A DNA stretch of 64,000 nucleotides from Climacium dendroides. Its lineage: Eukaryota; Streptophyta; Bryopsida; Hypnales; Climaciaceae. The DNA is taken from the NCBI GenBank assembly GCA_950106755.1, contig OX467086.1, forward strand, positions 32,630,001-32,694,000, written 5' to 3'. The notes under the pieces are model-generated. The model did not search any database. It was not told where the DNA came from and worked only from the letters and a program-made list of their open reading frames with translations. A program made the position numbers and the translations under genes. Position 1 is the stretch's first letter. Each line of letters opens with the position of its first letter. This document shows, piece by piece, positions 25,050 to 37,186 of this stretch.

Positions 25050-25401
25050 CAGACCTCTAATCGGAAAAGACTACCCGCTGAGTTTAAGCATATCACTAAG
25101 CGGAGGAGAAGAAACTAACCAAGATTTCCCTAGTAACGGCAAGCGAACCGGAAAGAGCCCAGCTTGAAAATCGTGGTGCCTCGCGCCTCGAATTGTAGTC
25201 TGGAAAAGGTCCCTCTGCGACGTGCCGGGCCCAAGTTCCCTGGAAAGGGACGTCATCGAGGGTGACAACCCCGTCCACGCCTGGAACGCGTCGCTCCACG
25301 AGGAGCTGTTACTGTCTGCGAGTCGGGCTGTTTGAGAATGCAGTCCTAAGCGGGAGGTAAATTCCTTCCAAGGTTAAATATGGGCAAAAAGACCGATAGC
25401 G

Positions 25402-25447
<46 letters not shown>

Positions 25448-25682
25448 TTAAAAGTGCTTGAAATTGCTGGGAGGGAAGCGAATGGAAGCTACGGGTACGC
25501 CCCGGTTGGATGTGGAACGGCTGTGGCTGGTCCGCCGCTCAACGCGGGGCGCTGGTCGCCATGGCGTCGGGACAAGAGCAGGGATTCGCTTCCTGCCTGT
25601 GCCGGTGCGGTGGCCAGCATGCGCCTTCTGGCGTGGGTTCGCTCAACTGCATGCTCGGCATGCTCGGGACGCTGGCATATTG
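25050..25682 (+). rRNA. 5' fragment of nuclear large-subunit (26S) rRNA, probably a pseudogene
   Basis: Recognisable conserved 26S blocks run in order: TACCCGCTGAGTTTAAGCAT (25071), AGCGGAGGAGAAGAAACTAAC, GGGCCCAAGTTCCCTGGAAA, GACCGATAGCGAACAAGTAC and GGGAAAGATGAAAAGGACTT. A D2-like variable region follows and ends near CTGGCATA (about 25679). This is roughly the first 630 bases of a gene of about 3.4 kb. Substitutions inside normally invariant positions (for example ATCACTAAGCGG where ATCAATAAGCGG is usual) indicate decay. It is a lone truncated copy, not part of an array. Open frames over 25454-25697 are artefacts of rRNA sequence. Confidence 0.9.
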
Positions 25683-25684
25683 AG

Positions 25685-25939
25685 CTACACTAAATAGTGA
25701 AATTAGGTTGTCTGAACAATTAGGTTGCCTTACTTAGGAAAGTTACCTCATGACTCACTACTCGTCCAGATGGAGGCACAAGCAATTCTCTAAACCCGAG
25801 TCATGAACCAGTGCACCAACCCATGCAACACACATGGTTCCTACATTATTGCATCCATATACACTAACTGTACATATTTATATAGTGCGGAATGTCGAGA
25901 ATTTAGTGTGGGGCAACCTAATTTCACTATTTAGTGTAG
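25685..25939. mobile_element. 255-bp MITE with CTACACTAAAT termini
   Basis: A perfect 26-bp inverted repeat lies at 25685-25710 and 25914-25939, beginning CTACACTAAATAGTGAAATT. The outer CTACACTAAA is shared with the transposase-bearing element at 47.85-50.18 kb, so this may be a non-autonomous relative. Reading the outer TA as the target duplication gives an element starting at CACTAAAT. It lies directly against the broken 3' end of the rRNA fragment. Confidence 0.8.
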
Positions 25940-27880
25940 TCATGTCCCTCAGAGAGGCCCCAAAGGAAAGTAGATTAGATGCGAAGAATTTAATTATTGA
26001 CTACTAATTTAATAATTGGATCATCTCATAAAGTACCTTGTTCATAGGTTTCATCTTTATAAGGTCAACTCTTAAAGGATCAAGTGTTTCTTCAACATAT
26101 AGTTGAAAATTGGGTAGGATCATATACAAAGTGAACTTTTAATGGGTGCTTTCAAAAATTTGATTAAAAAAATGGGACATTATTTTATCCCCTTCATGGA
26201 AATCACAAAAAGAACCAATCAAATCCTTAGATGAAAAGTTATTTTTCTGGAATAAATCCAAGCTATTTGAACAATTTTGGCAATTGCGTTTTCTTTTTGA
26301 GTTTGGCATTTAGATAAATAACATGATATAGCATATTATTTTGTTGAAAATAATAATAATTTCATACAAAATATCATTATAAGAGAAGTTAAATTCTTCT
26401 AACCTTGTCAAGAAATTTTGAAAGAGAACATTTTTTTTACATTGTAAATACTATTATTACAAAATTTGTGCCTTCAAAGTTCTTGAAAGTTTTCTTACAT
26501 ATTTCAAATTTTTATAATTTTCCTAGGTTTTCTAACATTTTAGCATTTGGTTTCAAATAAAATTTTTCTTCATTTCACAAGAAAACATCAAAAACTACAA
26601 AAAATTGTCACATTGTCACATTTATTTTAGTGCCATATTCCCTCCTTGGATTGTAGACTTTAGAGTAAGCTAAAACCCATTTATTTTAAATTTTTGCATG
26701 AGTGTATTGACCTAGAAAAATTTATAGACTTCAATAGTGAAGGGATGCTAATTTATGAAGAGTAAATATTTACTCCAAGAATGGGGATGAAAGTTTGATG
26801 ACCTTGTTTGGCAAGAATGGAAAAAAAAAAATGATTTCAAACATTACAATCTTTCAATCCACCTAGTAAAATGGTCTAAATTTTTACCATACATTTACAT
26901 AATAGTATACAAAATTTATTATGATAATAACTCAATAAAAAAAGTTTAATCTTCAAATTTGAAAAATACAATTAAAATTAGTATTTTTTTGACAATTTCT
27001 CTTTAAAATTAGGCAATAGGCCCTACTTTTTAAAAGAATTTAGTCTACAAAAATATTAAATGCTTTTGGAACTTAAAAATATACTATGAATGTAGATGTT
27101 CCTAGGTAAAGCAAATGTGTTATGCATTAATTTGAAGTTGAATTCAAGGTTTCCAATTCCTTTTAGTATATTTTTTTGTATTATTTTACTGAATTAAAAA
27201 AAAAAATCTTTGATTACAATGCATGATGCTTCGAAGGAAGCACTACAACGTTTTAATATTTCAAGGCCTTTATGTCAAACATAGTTAAGCTAGTGACTTT
27301 TCCAAAGCAAGTGTTAATTACAGTCATGAAAAGAAGAATGAAGCTTGAGGAGGAATGTGAATTCGCCAACAATCAGCCAAAACCAGCGAAAAATATAAAA
27401 CAATAATAAATACAATAAAATTCAGCAAACTACAAGACTTACAAAATTTTGAAATTTGATGTGGCCAAGAAACTACCACATCACATTTGATTATTTAATT
27501 GATTATTATATATTTTCTTTAAATTAAAAAATACATTATTTTAAAACTATTTTGATGAACTTTACAATTCTTACTATTTTTGAATTGTATAATATTCTGG
27601 CCAACACGGTGGTGGTTCATACCTTGGAGAACCTCCTTGAGGCAACCCTCCCGTGGCTTCCTTTTCATTCTAATGAGAACAATCCATCATGGGCAGAATT
27701 AGGAATTTGTCCACATGCCATTGCTGAATTAAAAAGTTAAAAAATTAAAAATCCACATAAAGACAAGTAAGAAGAACGGTGAGAGCAATTGAAATTATAC
27801 TGTTTTGACAAAGTATGAATTTCTGAAGTGTGTGTGTCACAAGCTTGTCCAGTAAGTTCCGGAGAAAGTAGGGCCAACCA
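25940..27880. other. AT-rich intergenic DNA
   Basis: Strongly AT-rich with many homopolymer runs. No gene, RNA gene or paired terminal repeat was found. Confidence 0.5.
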
Positions 27881-28244
27881 TTCAGTTTCTCACACAAGTG
27901 ATCTCCTCGGATGGAACGTCATTGCTTGAAGCAATCCTCACCCTGGAGTAAAGTTGAAGCCAGGAGGCCATCACGTTTTCCTCACTGGGCTTTCTGAGCC
28001 ACATTTCAAGGAAATGGAACTCTTCTAACCAGATAAATAATTCTCGTTCTTTGGTGGAACCAGCGAACTGTACGTGGAGCGTCTGCTCATTCATGGTTCC
28101 ACATCAGTGCCCACATAGAAAGCGACACTAGAACTACATACCCCTCAAACAAATTTGGACCGTTTCACACTCTTCCAAACACTTCGAATGTGTTGACAAA
28201 AGAGAAAAAAAGAAGTTGCACAAATCTCCACGATTGCCTTTCAG

Positions 28245-28395
28245 CAGATTCGAGTTCAAACATCAAGGTCTGCAAACGCACGGAAAGATAGCTGCGCAAG
28301 AAGACGTATGTCAATTGCCAAACGGTTTCAATAAGCTTACCATCATGGAGAACGGCAGTCACTATTTCAGACCACATCGGAGTTGGTAATCTCTG
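28245..28395 (+). repeat. Duplicated segment, copy 1 (partner 30455-30600)
   Basis: TTTCAGCAGATTCGAGTTCAA, ACATCAAGGTC.GCAA.CGCA and ACCATCATGGAGAAC.G.AGTC followed by CAGACCACATC recur at about 30455-30600 in the same orientation. The minus-strand frames of both copies encode a similar VLHDG motif. Confidence 0.6.
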
Positions 28396-30454
28396 TATTT
28401 GCCCTGCAAAGATAATTTCTCACCTTCGTAGCATAACCTTCAATATCAATAATTCCCATTACAAAATTAAAAGAAATTTAACAAACAACTAAGATATCAA
28501 GCAACTGCAGCGCAAAAAATACGTCATTGCACCAGCTTAAGATCTACAAATGGAACACCTTCAGCTGACTCAGATCACATAGGTACGTAGCCATTGCAGC
28601 TTCACAGAAATAGAAAGCAAATACTAATGCCAGTGAGAAGCTACCACTGTTCAATGAAAAAACACCATGCAAATAAATGAAGTTCACCACTGCCTCCATC
28701 AATTCAGATAAAACCATAACAAAGAATGTTCAAATTCACTGTTTAGTTTTTGATTTCCCGACTACAGCTCTTTCGGCCTATAAGTCTCAGTTAGGGTCCA
28801 TCTTAGAACCAACTAATTGGCGATGCGAACCTTGTAACATTGGGATTTTCCTAGAGGATTTCGGCTAACCACACCACAAAGCCGTGAAGACCTCTTCACT
28901 GACACCGTGACTCCACTCTTCTCGTAGGAAGTACTCGTTCCGAGTCATTTTATTTGCACGAGGAACGTGAAAAATGCTAAAGTAAGCTTCACAATGAGCC
29001 AAAGCAAACTACAGTCGATAGATAGATAGATCATGACATATTTATGCAGCTGCGATAAACCTGTCAGCACCATCAGCACCAAATGTGGTAGAGGTTGCCA
29101 ATGTTACCAAATGAAGAAAAAATTGCAGGACGAGAAGTAATGATATATATGACAGCCAACTAAAGAAACACAACTTCACGCAGTCGCAGAGATTGGAGGA
29201 GTCGAAATCTGAAAACTGGGGCAGATTAGGGGTGAGACACATCTACCTTGCATAATCGGTAGAGATATGTCGTTGTAAGTTGATCCATTACACGAACCTT
29301 GCTTGCAGAATGGTTCAGGCACTTCGCGTGGATTTGCAGAAGCTATCCAGTTAGGTGTCACTGTAACAAGTGATACGAGCAATGATGCACTATCACAGTG
29401 ATGTTGCGTGCAGAAAGCATAATATTACGCCAGAAATCTCACCCATAGTATGCCTTGAAGTTGAGCCTCCTGAATGACGGGCTGAATTACAACTAGCTTG
29501 ATGCTCCCATGCCGATAATTCACGTCAACACATGATTTGGTGAGTGGGGCAAGTGCTGCAAAGGGACACCGCCCCCTGAAATGCACGCCGCTGGAAAATT
29601 CTCTCCATACAACATACCCTCGGCGTCTCCTGAGTAACACTCACCCACCGACTTGGCATGCTGGACGATTTCCGCCTGTAAAGTTCCGGGAAACATGTGC
29701 CTGAGCATTGTACTAATTCACACCACCAGCATCAATGAGGAAAGGATTTCATTAATAGTTTAAAAGAAGCTAACGTTGCATAATGTAGAAATAAGTCACA
29801 ACGACATAATGGATAACACACACAATAAATAACAGAGGTGCAACGTCTTCCTCTACCTGAAGTTACAATTTCGTAGCCGCAGACCAAGTTCGGTGCTTAA
29901 CAAAGACAGGAGTCATGCATACGACGGCCTCAAATGTTGCCCGAGGAAATCACTTCATGTACAGTATAGTACTTTCCTGCACATCGCTCCTCTCCTCCGA
30001 AAGGCTCAAAGCGTGAAACGTGAAACGACTGCACCAGACAAGTCTCCACACCAAAAACTCGACAATACCGAACACTTCACCCACTCCAATCTCATAACTC
30101 TCTAAAAGGGCTCTGAAACAATCGATCTCGAGCTCAAACCAAAAATCAGGCACGAAAAATGAAAAAGTAGAAACGCTACGGTAATGACATTTGCAGAGAG
30201 TATGAGAGTCGGAATTCCGTCATGAAGGAAGCAAGTGCACACAAGGAGCTGGGTTTGAGAGGTGAAACGATAGAGACGACTCTTAAGCCCGAATCTTCTC
30301 TGGACAAACGTCGATCTCAACCTCGGGGCTCATTTTACCGCTGATAACTTGGCTGGATTGTTCCATGCATGAAGCAAGAAATGTGACGTCCACGTTTGCT
30401 CATCAATAGAGATAGTTGAGATACACCCCTGCACCACGCCTAGTGATTTCTGCT

Positions 30455-30600
30455 GAATTGAAATCAACATCAAGGTCCGCAATCGCATTGAAGAACAGCA
30501 GCACACAGCAAAATGTATGCTGAGCAGTTCATCATACCATCATGGAGAACAGTAGTCAATATTTTCCAGACCACATCACAGTCGGGTTCTCTTCATAGAA
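30455..30600 (+). repeat. Duplicated segment, copy 2 (partner 28245-28395)
   Basis: Direct repeat of the segment at 28245-28395, with spacing differences in the middle. Probably an old local duplication of gene-like sequence. Confidence 0.6.
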
Positions 30601-30994
30601 TTCGTCCAGCAAAGGAGGAGCCTGGCCTCTTTTGTGAGACCGGCAATGCCTACTGGACGCTGGCTAAAAATACAGCACTTGGGGGCACATATCTGTCCGG
30701 CAATGCCCAACTAAGAATATCGCACTTGTGCACATATCTGTGGCATGAGAAAAGTGCTCTTTCTCTTTCCTTTTGGCACAAACTAAACTTCATTTACAGC
30801 AATTGCAAATGAGCGATATCTCTCGTTCACTTGCATTTCAGTGCAAAGGCATGCCACGATTATGCAACGATAGAAACAATCAAGACGACAAGCGCTGACG
30901 CAAATCAATAAGCTGCGCCCCATGCGAGCAAGAGAATCTTCTGCAAGGACTGCCGAATATGATCTAAATCCCAGGAGCCGAATGCCTGCGAGGC

Positions 30995-32566
30995 TTAGTT
31001 CGAGGGCAGGGCCATGGAAAGAGCTTGGGTGGCAAAAGCAATGAGAGGGCCTTTGTCAGCATCAGCAGCAGTCGAAGATTGCTGCAGCGTTTGGTGCACT
31101 CTCGTGGCCAATTCAACCAACTGCTTCTTCAAAGTGTGCACCTGGGCCTCAGCTGCCTCCAGCTTCAGTTCCAGTTCTTCAGTCTCACTCGACGCCTCCG
31201 ACGCTGTCAATGCGAATTCGTTGCTCCTGCCCAACCCCACAGGCATGCTAGTGCTTTGGGGATACCAATTCTGCTGCTCCAGCCAGGAGTTTTCAGAGCC
31301 TGACCTCAGGAGTCGGCGAGGCCTCCTAGGCAAGTATTCTCGCTCTTGCTGTTGCTGCACTCGCTCTCGGATGTCCGAGGCTGACGCATTCAGAAGGTCC
31401 CACATCCGAGGATTGTCACCATCGTCACCATCACGTCCAGACGCTCCCGAAGAGGCCAGAAACGCATAACGAGCTGCCTGTGCCGCCTGCGAGAGTGGCG
31501 GCAGCGCGGCGGAGGAATCCGGACGTGTAATCAGCGACGCGGACGCCACAGGTAACAACGTATCAAACTTCGTAAAATCCACGCAGCGACGGCCATTTGG
31601 GGACCGGAACACCATCGTCTCGTGCATGACGTCCTGCCGGATGTCCTTGGGCAAGTAAGAGTGCCTTGCTTGAAGCTTGCACGAGGTGGACGCGTCAACA
31701 CCCTCCAACAGCACCAGAAGCTCGCAATCCGCATCCTCCAGATCACTGATGCTCAACCCATACAACGGGCTCGTGCTCGTAATGGGATGTTTCACTGCGC
31801 AAGGCAATCCTAGAAACACCTGGTTGCCACCAATCACGGGCAACGACGTGAAATGAAACACTGTCTCGTGATCGTCTGCGCTACCCCCGAGTGTGTTGTT
31901 GAACCCGATCAACAACCGCACAGTCGCCTCAATGATCTGGTGCTTCCGAATATTCGCAATACGCAAAGAAATCACAGGGACCCCATCTTCCTCGTGCATC
32001 GTACAATAACGACTGAAGATTATCGTCTGTGCACGCCGCGCAGGACGTGAGAATCGGACGTAAAACACGCCAAGCAAAGAATAAGCCACAAGCAAGCTTG
32101 CCAGTGACTGCACCACCACCATGATGTTGGTAAGGCGACAACTCGGGTCCGGGGTTAAGTCCCCACCATAGCCGATGGTCATAGACGTCTGGACACTGAA
32201 CCAGAGAGCATGGTCGAACGTCAGCACTCCTGGAATGCAGTTGTTATTATACGCATCGTAATAGTAGGGCACTCCAAAGCCAACAAAGAGTAAGAAATAG
32301 TTCAGCATCAAGATGCCAATGAACCGTGGCGTGGGCATGTTCACTAAAGTATGAAATAAATCCCCCCAATACAAAAACGTCTTTGGTAGCCCCCTGGTTT
32401 CCACGTTCAACCGCCCCTTGTGATCCACCAAGGGCAGCTTCTGTGCCTTCCGCTGCCGCAATAACAACGTCCTCAAATCGCCCATCCCTCCTCCTTCAAA
32501 CCCTGTCATCCTGCTTAACCCCTCCACACTCTCCCACGGCTCCCTTCGAAACTCTTCACCCTTCAT
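30995..32566 (-). CDS. Inward-rectifier (Kir-type) potassium channel
   Basis: Single-exon gene of 523 residues. An in-frame TAG lies three codons upstream of the start, which supports this ATG. Topology is that of animal Kir channels: M1 at about 82-103, pore helix 118-129, selectivity filter TIGYGG (130-135) and M2 at 147-171. Cys110 and Cys143 flank the pore like the conserved Kir disulfide pair. Basic residues follow M2 (R171, R174, R177, R178), where Kir channels contact PIP2. The cytoplasmic IRK domain follows (about 176-340, with TIIFSRY and RIANIRKHQIIEATVR). Residues 340-520 are a non-Kir extension, with a predicted coiled coil at about 455-500. Aligned with Kir2.1, the rectification-controller Asp172 position is Ala161, so weak rectification is inferred. 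It should act as a tetrameric K+ channel; its membrane is unknown. Confidence 0.92.
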   Translation of the reverse strand: MKGEEFRREPWESVEGLSRMTGFEGGGMGDLRTLLLRQRKAQKLPLVDHKGRLNVETRGLPKTFLYWGDLFHTLVNMPTPRFIGILMLNYFLLFVGFGVPYYYDAYNNNCIPGVLTFDHALWFSVQTSMTIGYGGDLTPDPSCRLTNIMVVVQSLASLLVAYSLLGVFYVRFSRPARRAQTIIFSRYCTMHEEDGVPVISLRIANIRKHQIIEATVRLLIGFNNTLGGSADDHETVFHFTSLPVIGGNQVFLGLPCAVKHPITSTSPLYGLSISDLEDADCELLVLLEGVDASTSCKLQARHSYLPKDIRQDVMHETMVFRSPNGRRCVDFTKFDTLLPVASASLITRPDSSAALPPLSQAAQAARYAFLASSGASGRDGDDGDNPRMWDLLNASASDIRERVQQQQEREYLPRRPRRLLRSGSENSWLEQQNWYPQSTSMPVGLGRSNEFALTASEASSETEELELKLEAAEAQVHTLKKQLVELATRVHQTLQQSSTAADADKGPLIAFATQALSMALPSN

Positions 32567-34740
32567 CTCTCCCTAACTCGATTTCGCACAACCTTGGCCT
32601 CCACGAAACCTATGATCAAACCTCCGCCCTTGAATCAAAATCGCCGTCTCAAAAACTCGAACTCAAACGATAAATTACGACACTATTTCCGCCCCGAACA
32701 GACTTTCATAGACTGATGTATTCTGCTATATGTTGAGGACATCTGTGGGCAAATCTTGAGCAGAGAAGCCACGGCATGACTGGACATAGACTATTTTCAA
32801 AATGACACTCGCAAGCCCACACGACTTTGGCAAAGAGACGTCAACTAACAAACCAAATACACATCAAACATTTGTCTAGCTAAATAAATCAACAGAATAG
32901 TTGTTAATAGTTACTAATGATTATCCAAAGACATCTTGCAGCTTCAATCATACGAATTCTCATAATACTTACGATTGTGCAATTAGGACCTAGAAGCCTC
33001 AAGTCCTTTTCTCGCACTTTTAAGAGGTCAAATGCGATATTTATATTTTGAACAACACAAGCAAAATGGTCTTCACTGATTCAAAATTTCAAAGCGTCTG
33101 AGTTATATTCTTCACATAATGATCAATTAAATCGGTCATTTTAAAAGCATCTCGGTCCTTCAGAGGGTCAGAATCCACGTGTCATTCCACCGATACCTTA
33201 GCCTGACCAATTGGCTAACACAGGAGGTACGCATAACTGTACCAGATCACACGATAATTATGTACAAGTTAATTTCCTTGACATTGCTAAATATCGGCGA
33301 CAAGCACTTACATTGCTTTACATTACTGGAGTGCAGGTAGGCCATCAATTCACTCCGGTCATGCGCTAGATCAAATACACCACCGAGTGGCTGCATCACA
33401 GAAACGACGTCAGAACCAAAGCAGCAGTAACACAACACCTTCAGTTGGAAAGACATGTAGTCAGACAGATATCGTCAAGCAAAATGACATCTGCACACGT
33501 CAAGACCAAAGTGTATATCCGCAGATCACACTCGTTCAGAATGCACTCATAATTTCACTCCTCCATGAACTTTGAAGTGAAAACGGCTTCAGCTTTAAAT
33601 CCATGTTGTAATTCAATTAAAACTTGTTCTGCAACTTGATTAAGAGATTCTTGCGGACTCCATGCAAATTGAGTGACATCGTACACCCAATTGACGAAAA
33701 CACAACCTCTCAAGAACCTACCCTTCGCAAAAACGATCCAATTGTGCAAATACGAGCCAATCTACGTACCTTACGGCACAGCTACAGAGCTACAATGGAT
33801 TGAAACAACAAACACTTGTCAACAATCATCAGAACCGGAGCTTCTGATCTTCCAACACCAGAAACTTCCGGGCAAAACAGAACCATAAAAAGTCGACTGT
33901 CACAATTTCGCCGACCAATTCAATTTCTCCTCCTCCCACTACAAATTTCGAGGCTGCACAAATCCCGCAATTCGACATTAACATACAAACGACCCTCCCA
34001 AGCCCTAAACAGTTCCAAAAAACACCCAAAACAATTAGGGTTACAAAACCAAGAAAACGCACCTCGTTTGTTCCGAAGTCCCCTCTGCAAGTTTCCAACC
34101 CCAACAATTTCCGCCGACTTCCGTTATTACGGCTGAGCTTGAAACGCGAGTTCAGAATCATTGCACCGTGAAGGTCATCAACAAATTGAAAGATATGAAC
34201 TCCTGAAGGACTGCGCCTTCTGAGGGGGGGGTTCTTCCGTAGGCCGGTTGTCTCGAACCGTGGTTTACTCCGTTTGCAACACACGGCACGCCATGCGTGA
34301 CTGACTGAACTGAACGACTCCGTGATGAGTGCACGCTGGCTGCGGTGGCTGTGGCTGTGGCTTTAGATTTATTAGAGAAACGGAAGACCGTTGGACTACT
34401 GTCACACTTGCTACGAAATCGGGAGACTGAGGAAATCATCGTCCTCAGTTGGGGAACGAACAGTACACGTACTTAATGGTTTAAACGTGGGGGGCTGTGC
34501 GAATATGCGCGGCATACACGCACAATCCGTTCGCTGTTGCGGCGGTTCCGGCGTGACCGTCCTGGGCGGGGGCCGTACTGTACAAGGGTTTAAGCTTTTA
34601 AATATTTTGACTGCTTTGGACTGGTTCAGACTGTCTGAACCCAAAGGCCCACACTCAGACTCTCACTCTCACTCTCTCTCACTCAGAGTGTTTTTTTTTC
34701 TTTCTTTTTAGAAAGCCAGTGATCCCCCACCACTCATGCG
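32567..34740. promoter_or_regulatory. Upstream region of the Kir channel gene
   Basis: GC-balanced to mixed sequence 5' of the Kir gene, likely holding its promoter and 5' leader. The part at 33800-34600 is the most gene-like, with a G run at 34225 and a CT-rich ACTCTCACTCTC tract near 34660. Open frames here (the longest is 151 codons on the minus strand, 34284-33829) show no domain and are not annotated. Confidence 0.3.
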
Positions 34741-35009
34741 GCCAGATTGCACCATTTTGAAATCAATGCCTACTTTTTGCAAGGTAAAAGTAATCTTTTT
34801 CACCAAAAAAATCTCATCTCTTTTTCAAATGTGGATCAAATTGCCAAATTTGGATGAAAAAGTGTGCAAATACAATTGCTATCCCAACCCTTTCTTAGAA
34901 AGTAAAAAAAAAAGGTTGTCTTGAGTGCAATGTAAATTTTTTGGATTTTTCCATATTGCCAATGAGGCGATCAACTATAGGATGAGAAAGCCTATTTTTC
35001 TATTTTTAA

Positions 35010-35640
35010 CCCTTGAGGTTCTATTGTTTCCTTGAGGGACAAAATGGATTTCAGGCAGGCTCCTATGGTCTCAATATTTGTCGTGATTTTCTGATATTTT
35101 TTTCTTTTGTGAAGATAAAAAAGTGCATTAGCTTTCTGAAAACATAATTTTTATTTCAATCGGAACCAAAGAACAAAATTTATGGTACAAAGAGTCCTTT
35201 TTTTAGTTCAACAGGCAGATAAAAAAAACCTTCAAAGAAACTTTAATTAAAAGATTTTTAAAAAATTGTATAGGTTATATTTTTATAGATATGGAAGGCT
35301 TTGATTTATTCCATTTTGATTTGTTGTATAAAAGTTATGGACAATCTTGTTTTAGGAGCAATCTAAACTTCTTTTAGAAAAAATGACTTGCAAGATTCAT
35401 TTTTTACCTCAATTTTTACAATTACAAAAAAAAATCATTAGATTAAGATCTCTTGCTAGAACAATCTCACCTTCAAGATTGTTGTATTTTCAACTCAATC
35501 TTAGAGCTATTAACAACTTAGATTTTCTTTCAATCTTGAACCTATTTCTACTTAACAATTTTTCAATGAGTGAAAATTAAGTGTTTTTTTCTTGGTTTTC
35601 TTTTCTTAGACTCTAAATTCAATTCTTCATTATATAAAAT
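35010..35640 (+). mobile_element. TTAA-type element, family A, left part only
   Basis: It begins at TTAA (35006-35009) followed by CCCTTGAGGTTC. The following sequence matches the left two-thirds of the intact copy at 50695-51584 in the same orientation (CATTAGCTTTC, ATAATTTTTATTTCAAT.GG, CAAGAACAAAA, GAGCTATTAA). The right terminus is missing, so it is truncated near 35640. Confidence 0.65.
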
Positions 35641-37186
35641 TAGAAATTCAATGTTACTCAAGCTGCTCCTACATTCTACAACCTCTTGTTTATAGCAATA
35701 GTCTCTTTACATTAGCTTTGGCCTCCATCCCCACTTTGGTATTATTTTGAGCCACATTTGTAGTTGAATTAGATTTTGGTACATAAATTTTACAATTCTA
35801 CTTAGCCATTGTCATGAAACTTTTCCCAAAGCTACATTAGGAGAGTATAGTTCTATAATATTTTTAGGTATTTTCTATGAATAGAACAACTATGGAATAA
35901 TAATCCCAAAGGTCTATCACACTTGGCATTTTTGGGTGGGGTAGTACTTTTGAGTGCCTTTTTTTTGGAGTTACAACTTAAAAGTTTTTCAATTTCATCT
36001 TATGCCCTCTTCAACTTTCCTTGTAGAAGGTTTTTGAAAAATAGCATTGCAAATTCTTTAGACTCTTACTTAAAAAGGTATGCAATTCAAGGTTTTGGAT
36101 AGTTCATGAATGTTTGCAAATTCAACTTTTCTTTGTCACATGTCTCTCTAGGGAAATTCAAAATAATGGCCACAAATTTTTTTTTCTATACAATACCTCC
36201 ATTTTTTTATAAATTCAATTGGGACATGTAATTTTTGGCTTTCTATAGACATCACAACTCTTCTGCCTCAATAATATCGGAGCACAATTTTAAGTATTGC
36301 AAAGTACTCAATTGATTCCACTAGAGATATCCTAGAAAAGAGGAAGGATGAAAAGAAATTTTCAGTTGTTTGTATGGGCAAATAGAAAGGAAACACTATC
36401 TATAGTGCAAAAAATCAAGAACTCAATTAGGTTGCTCAATAATATTCCAACTCAATTAGGAAATAATACTCAAATGTAGTTATGGTAGTTATATAATATT
36501 GATAGTACCAATTTCCAAAATTAATAAAATGCAACAAATAGTACAAGTGATTCTTGCAATGACCTATTCCATCAAGAAAGGTTGTCATTTATAAACATTT
36601 ATATAAAAAGATAATGAAGGACAACTTGGTATTAGTTAGAGGCCCCTTACTTTGTCTAAATTTAAAAATGAATTCTAGGATTTGAGCTCTTTTCTAACCT
36701 ACTCAAACGATATTTTGGAGCTTCTTCTTCACCAACGTTCAAGGGCAAGATATTTAGATGCACTCCCTCTATCTCTTTTAAGTTAAAAAAACTTTAGTCT
36801 TTCTCATTACATATTTTGAATTTTCTCTTAAGTGGTGATCTCTTTTTATTAATGCCTAAGCTCATTCCATAAAAGATCCATCTAGTTAGTTGTGCTTTTA
36901 AAATCTAAAGGAAAAAACTCTCAACAAGGCTAAACTTTTTAGCATTAGTTATCTAGTTTATCATTTTGGAATAGTACTTGCATGCACATTAGATTTGTTT
37001 TTTCCTAACATTAGCACCCACTACTCTACTTACATACTCCCATTCTCAACTTGATCCTTCTCAACAAGCAACAATAATCTTGTAATCTTTATTCTACACC
37101 AATGTTTATTTGGCAATGTTCAATTCAACATATTAGCTTGCCAAGGAAGTATTCATATAAACTCACTATGTTTTAGAGCTCTCCTT
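35641..37186. other. AT-rich intergenic DNA
   Basis: No gene or paired terminal repeat was found. Low-complexity AT-rich sequence throughout. Confidence 0.45.

Larger units (their letters stand above)
27881..30994. other. GC-balanced block downstream of the Kir gene, no supported gene
   Basis: Base composition resembles genic DNA rather than the AT-rich repeats. Several minus-strand frames of 60-75 codons (28377-28165, 28094-27882, 29382-29176, 29708-29520) have balanced composition but no recognisable domain, and I could not join them into a gene. The block could hold a non-coding transcript, an extended 3' region of the Kir gene or a decayed gene. It contains an internal duplication (about 28245-28395 and 30455-30600). 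Confidence 0.35.

Noticed and set aside
25454..25697. Two overlapping 79-codon open frames rich in Arg, Ala and Trp
   Set aside because: They lie entirely within recognisable 26S rRNA sequence (D2 region) and are translation artefacts.
31014..31469. 151-codon plus-strand open frame
   Set aside because: It is antisense to the C-terminal part of the Kir gene and has Ser/Cys-rich composition typical of a shadow frame.
33829..34284. 151-codon minus-strand open frame upstream of the Kir gene
   Set aside because: No domain, and hydrophobic and basic stretches without pattern; more likely promoter or leader sequence.
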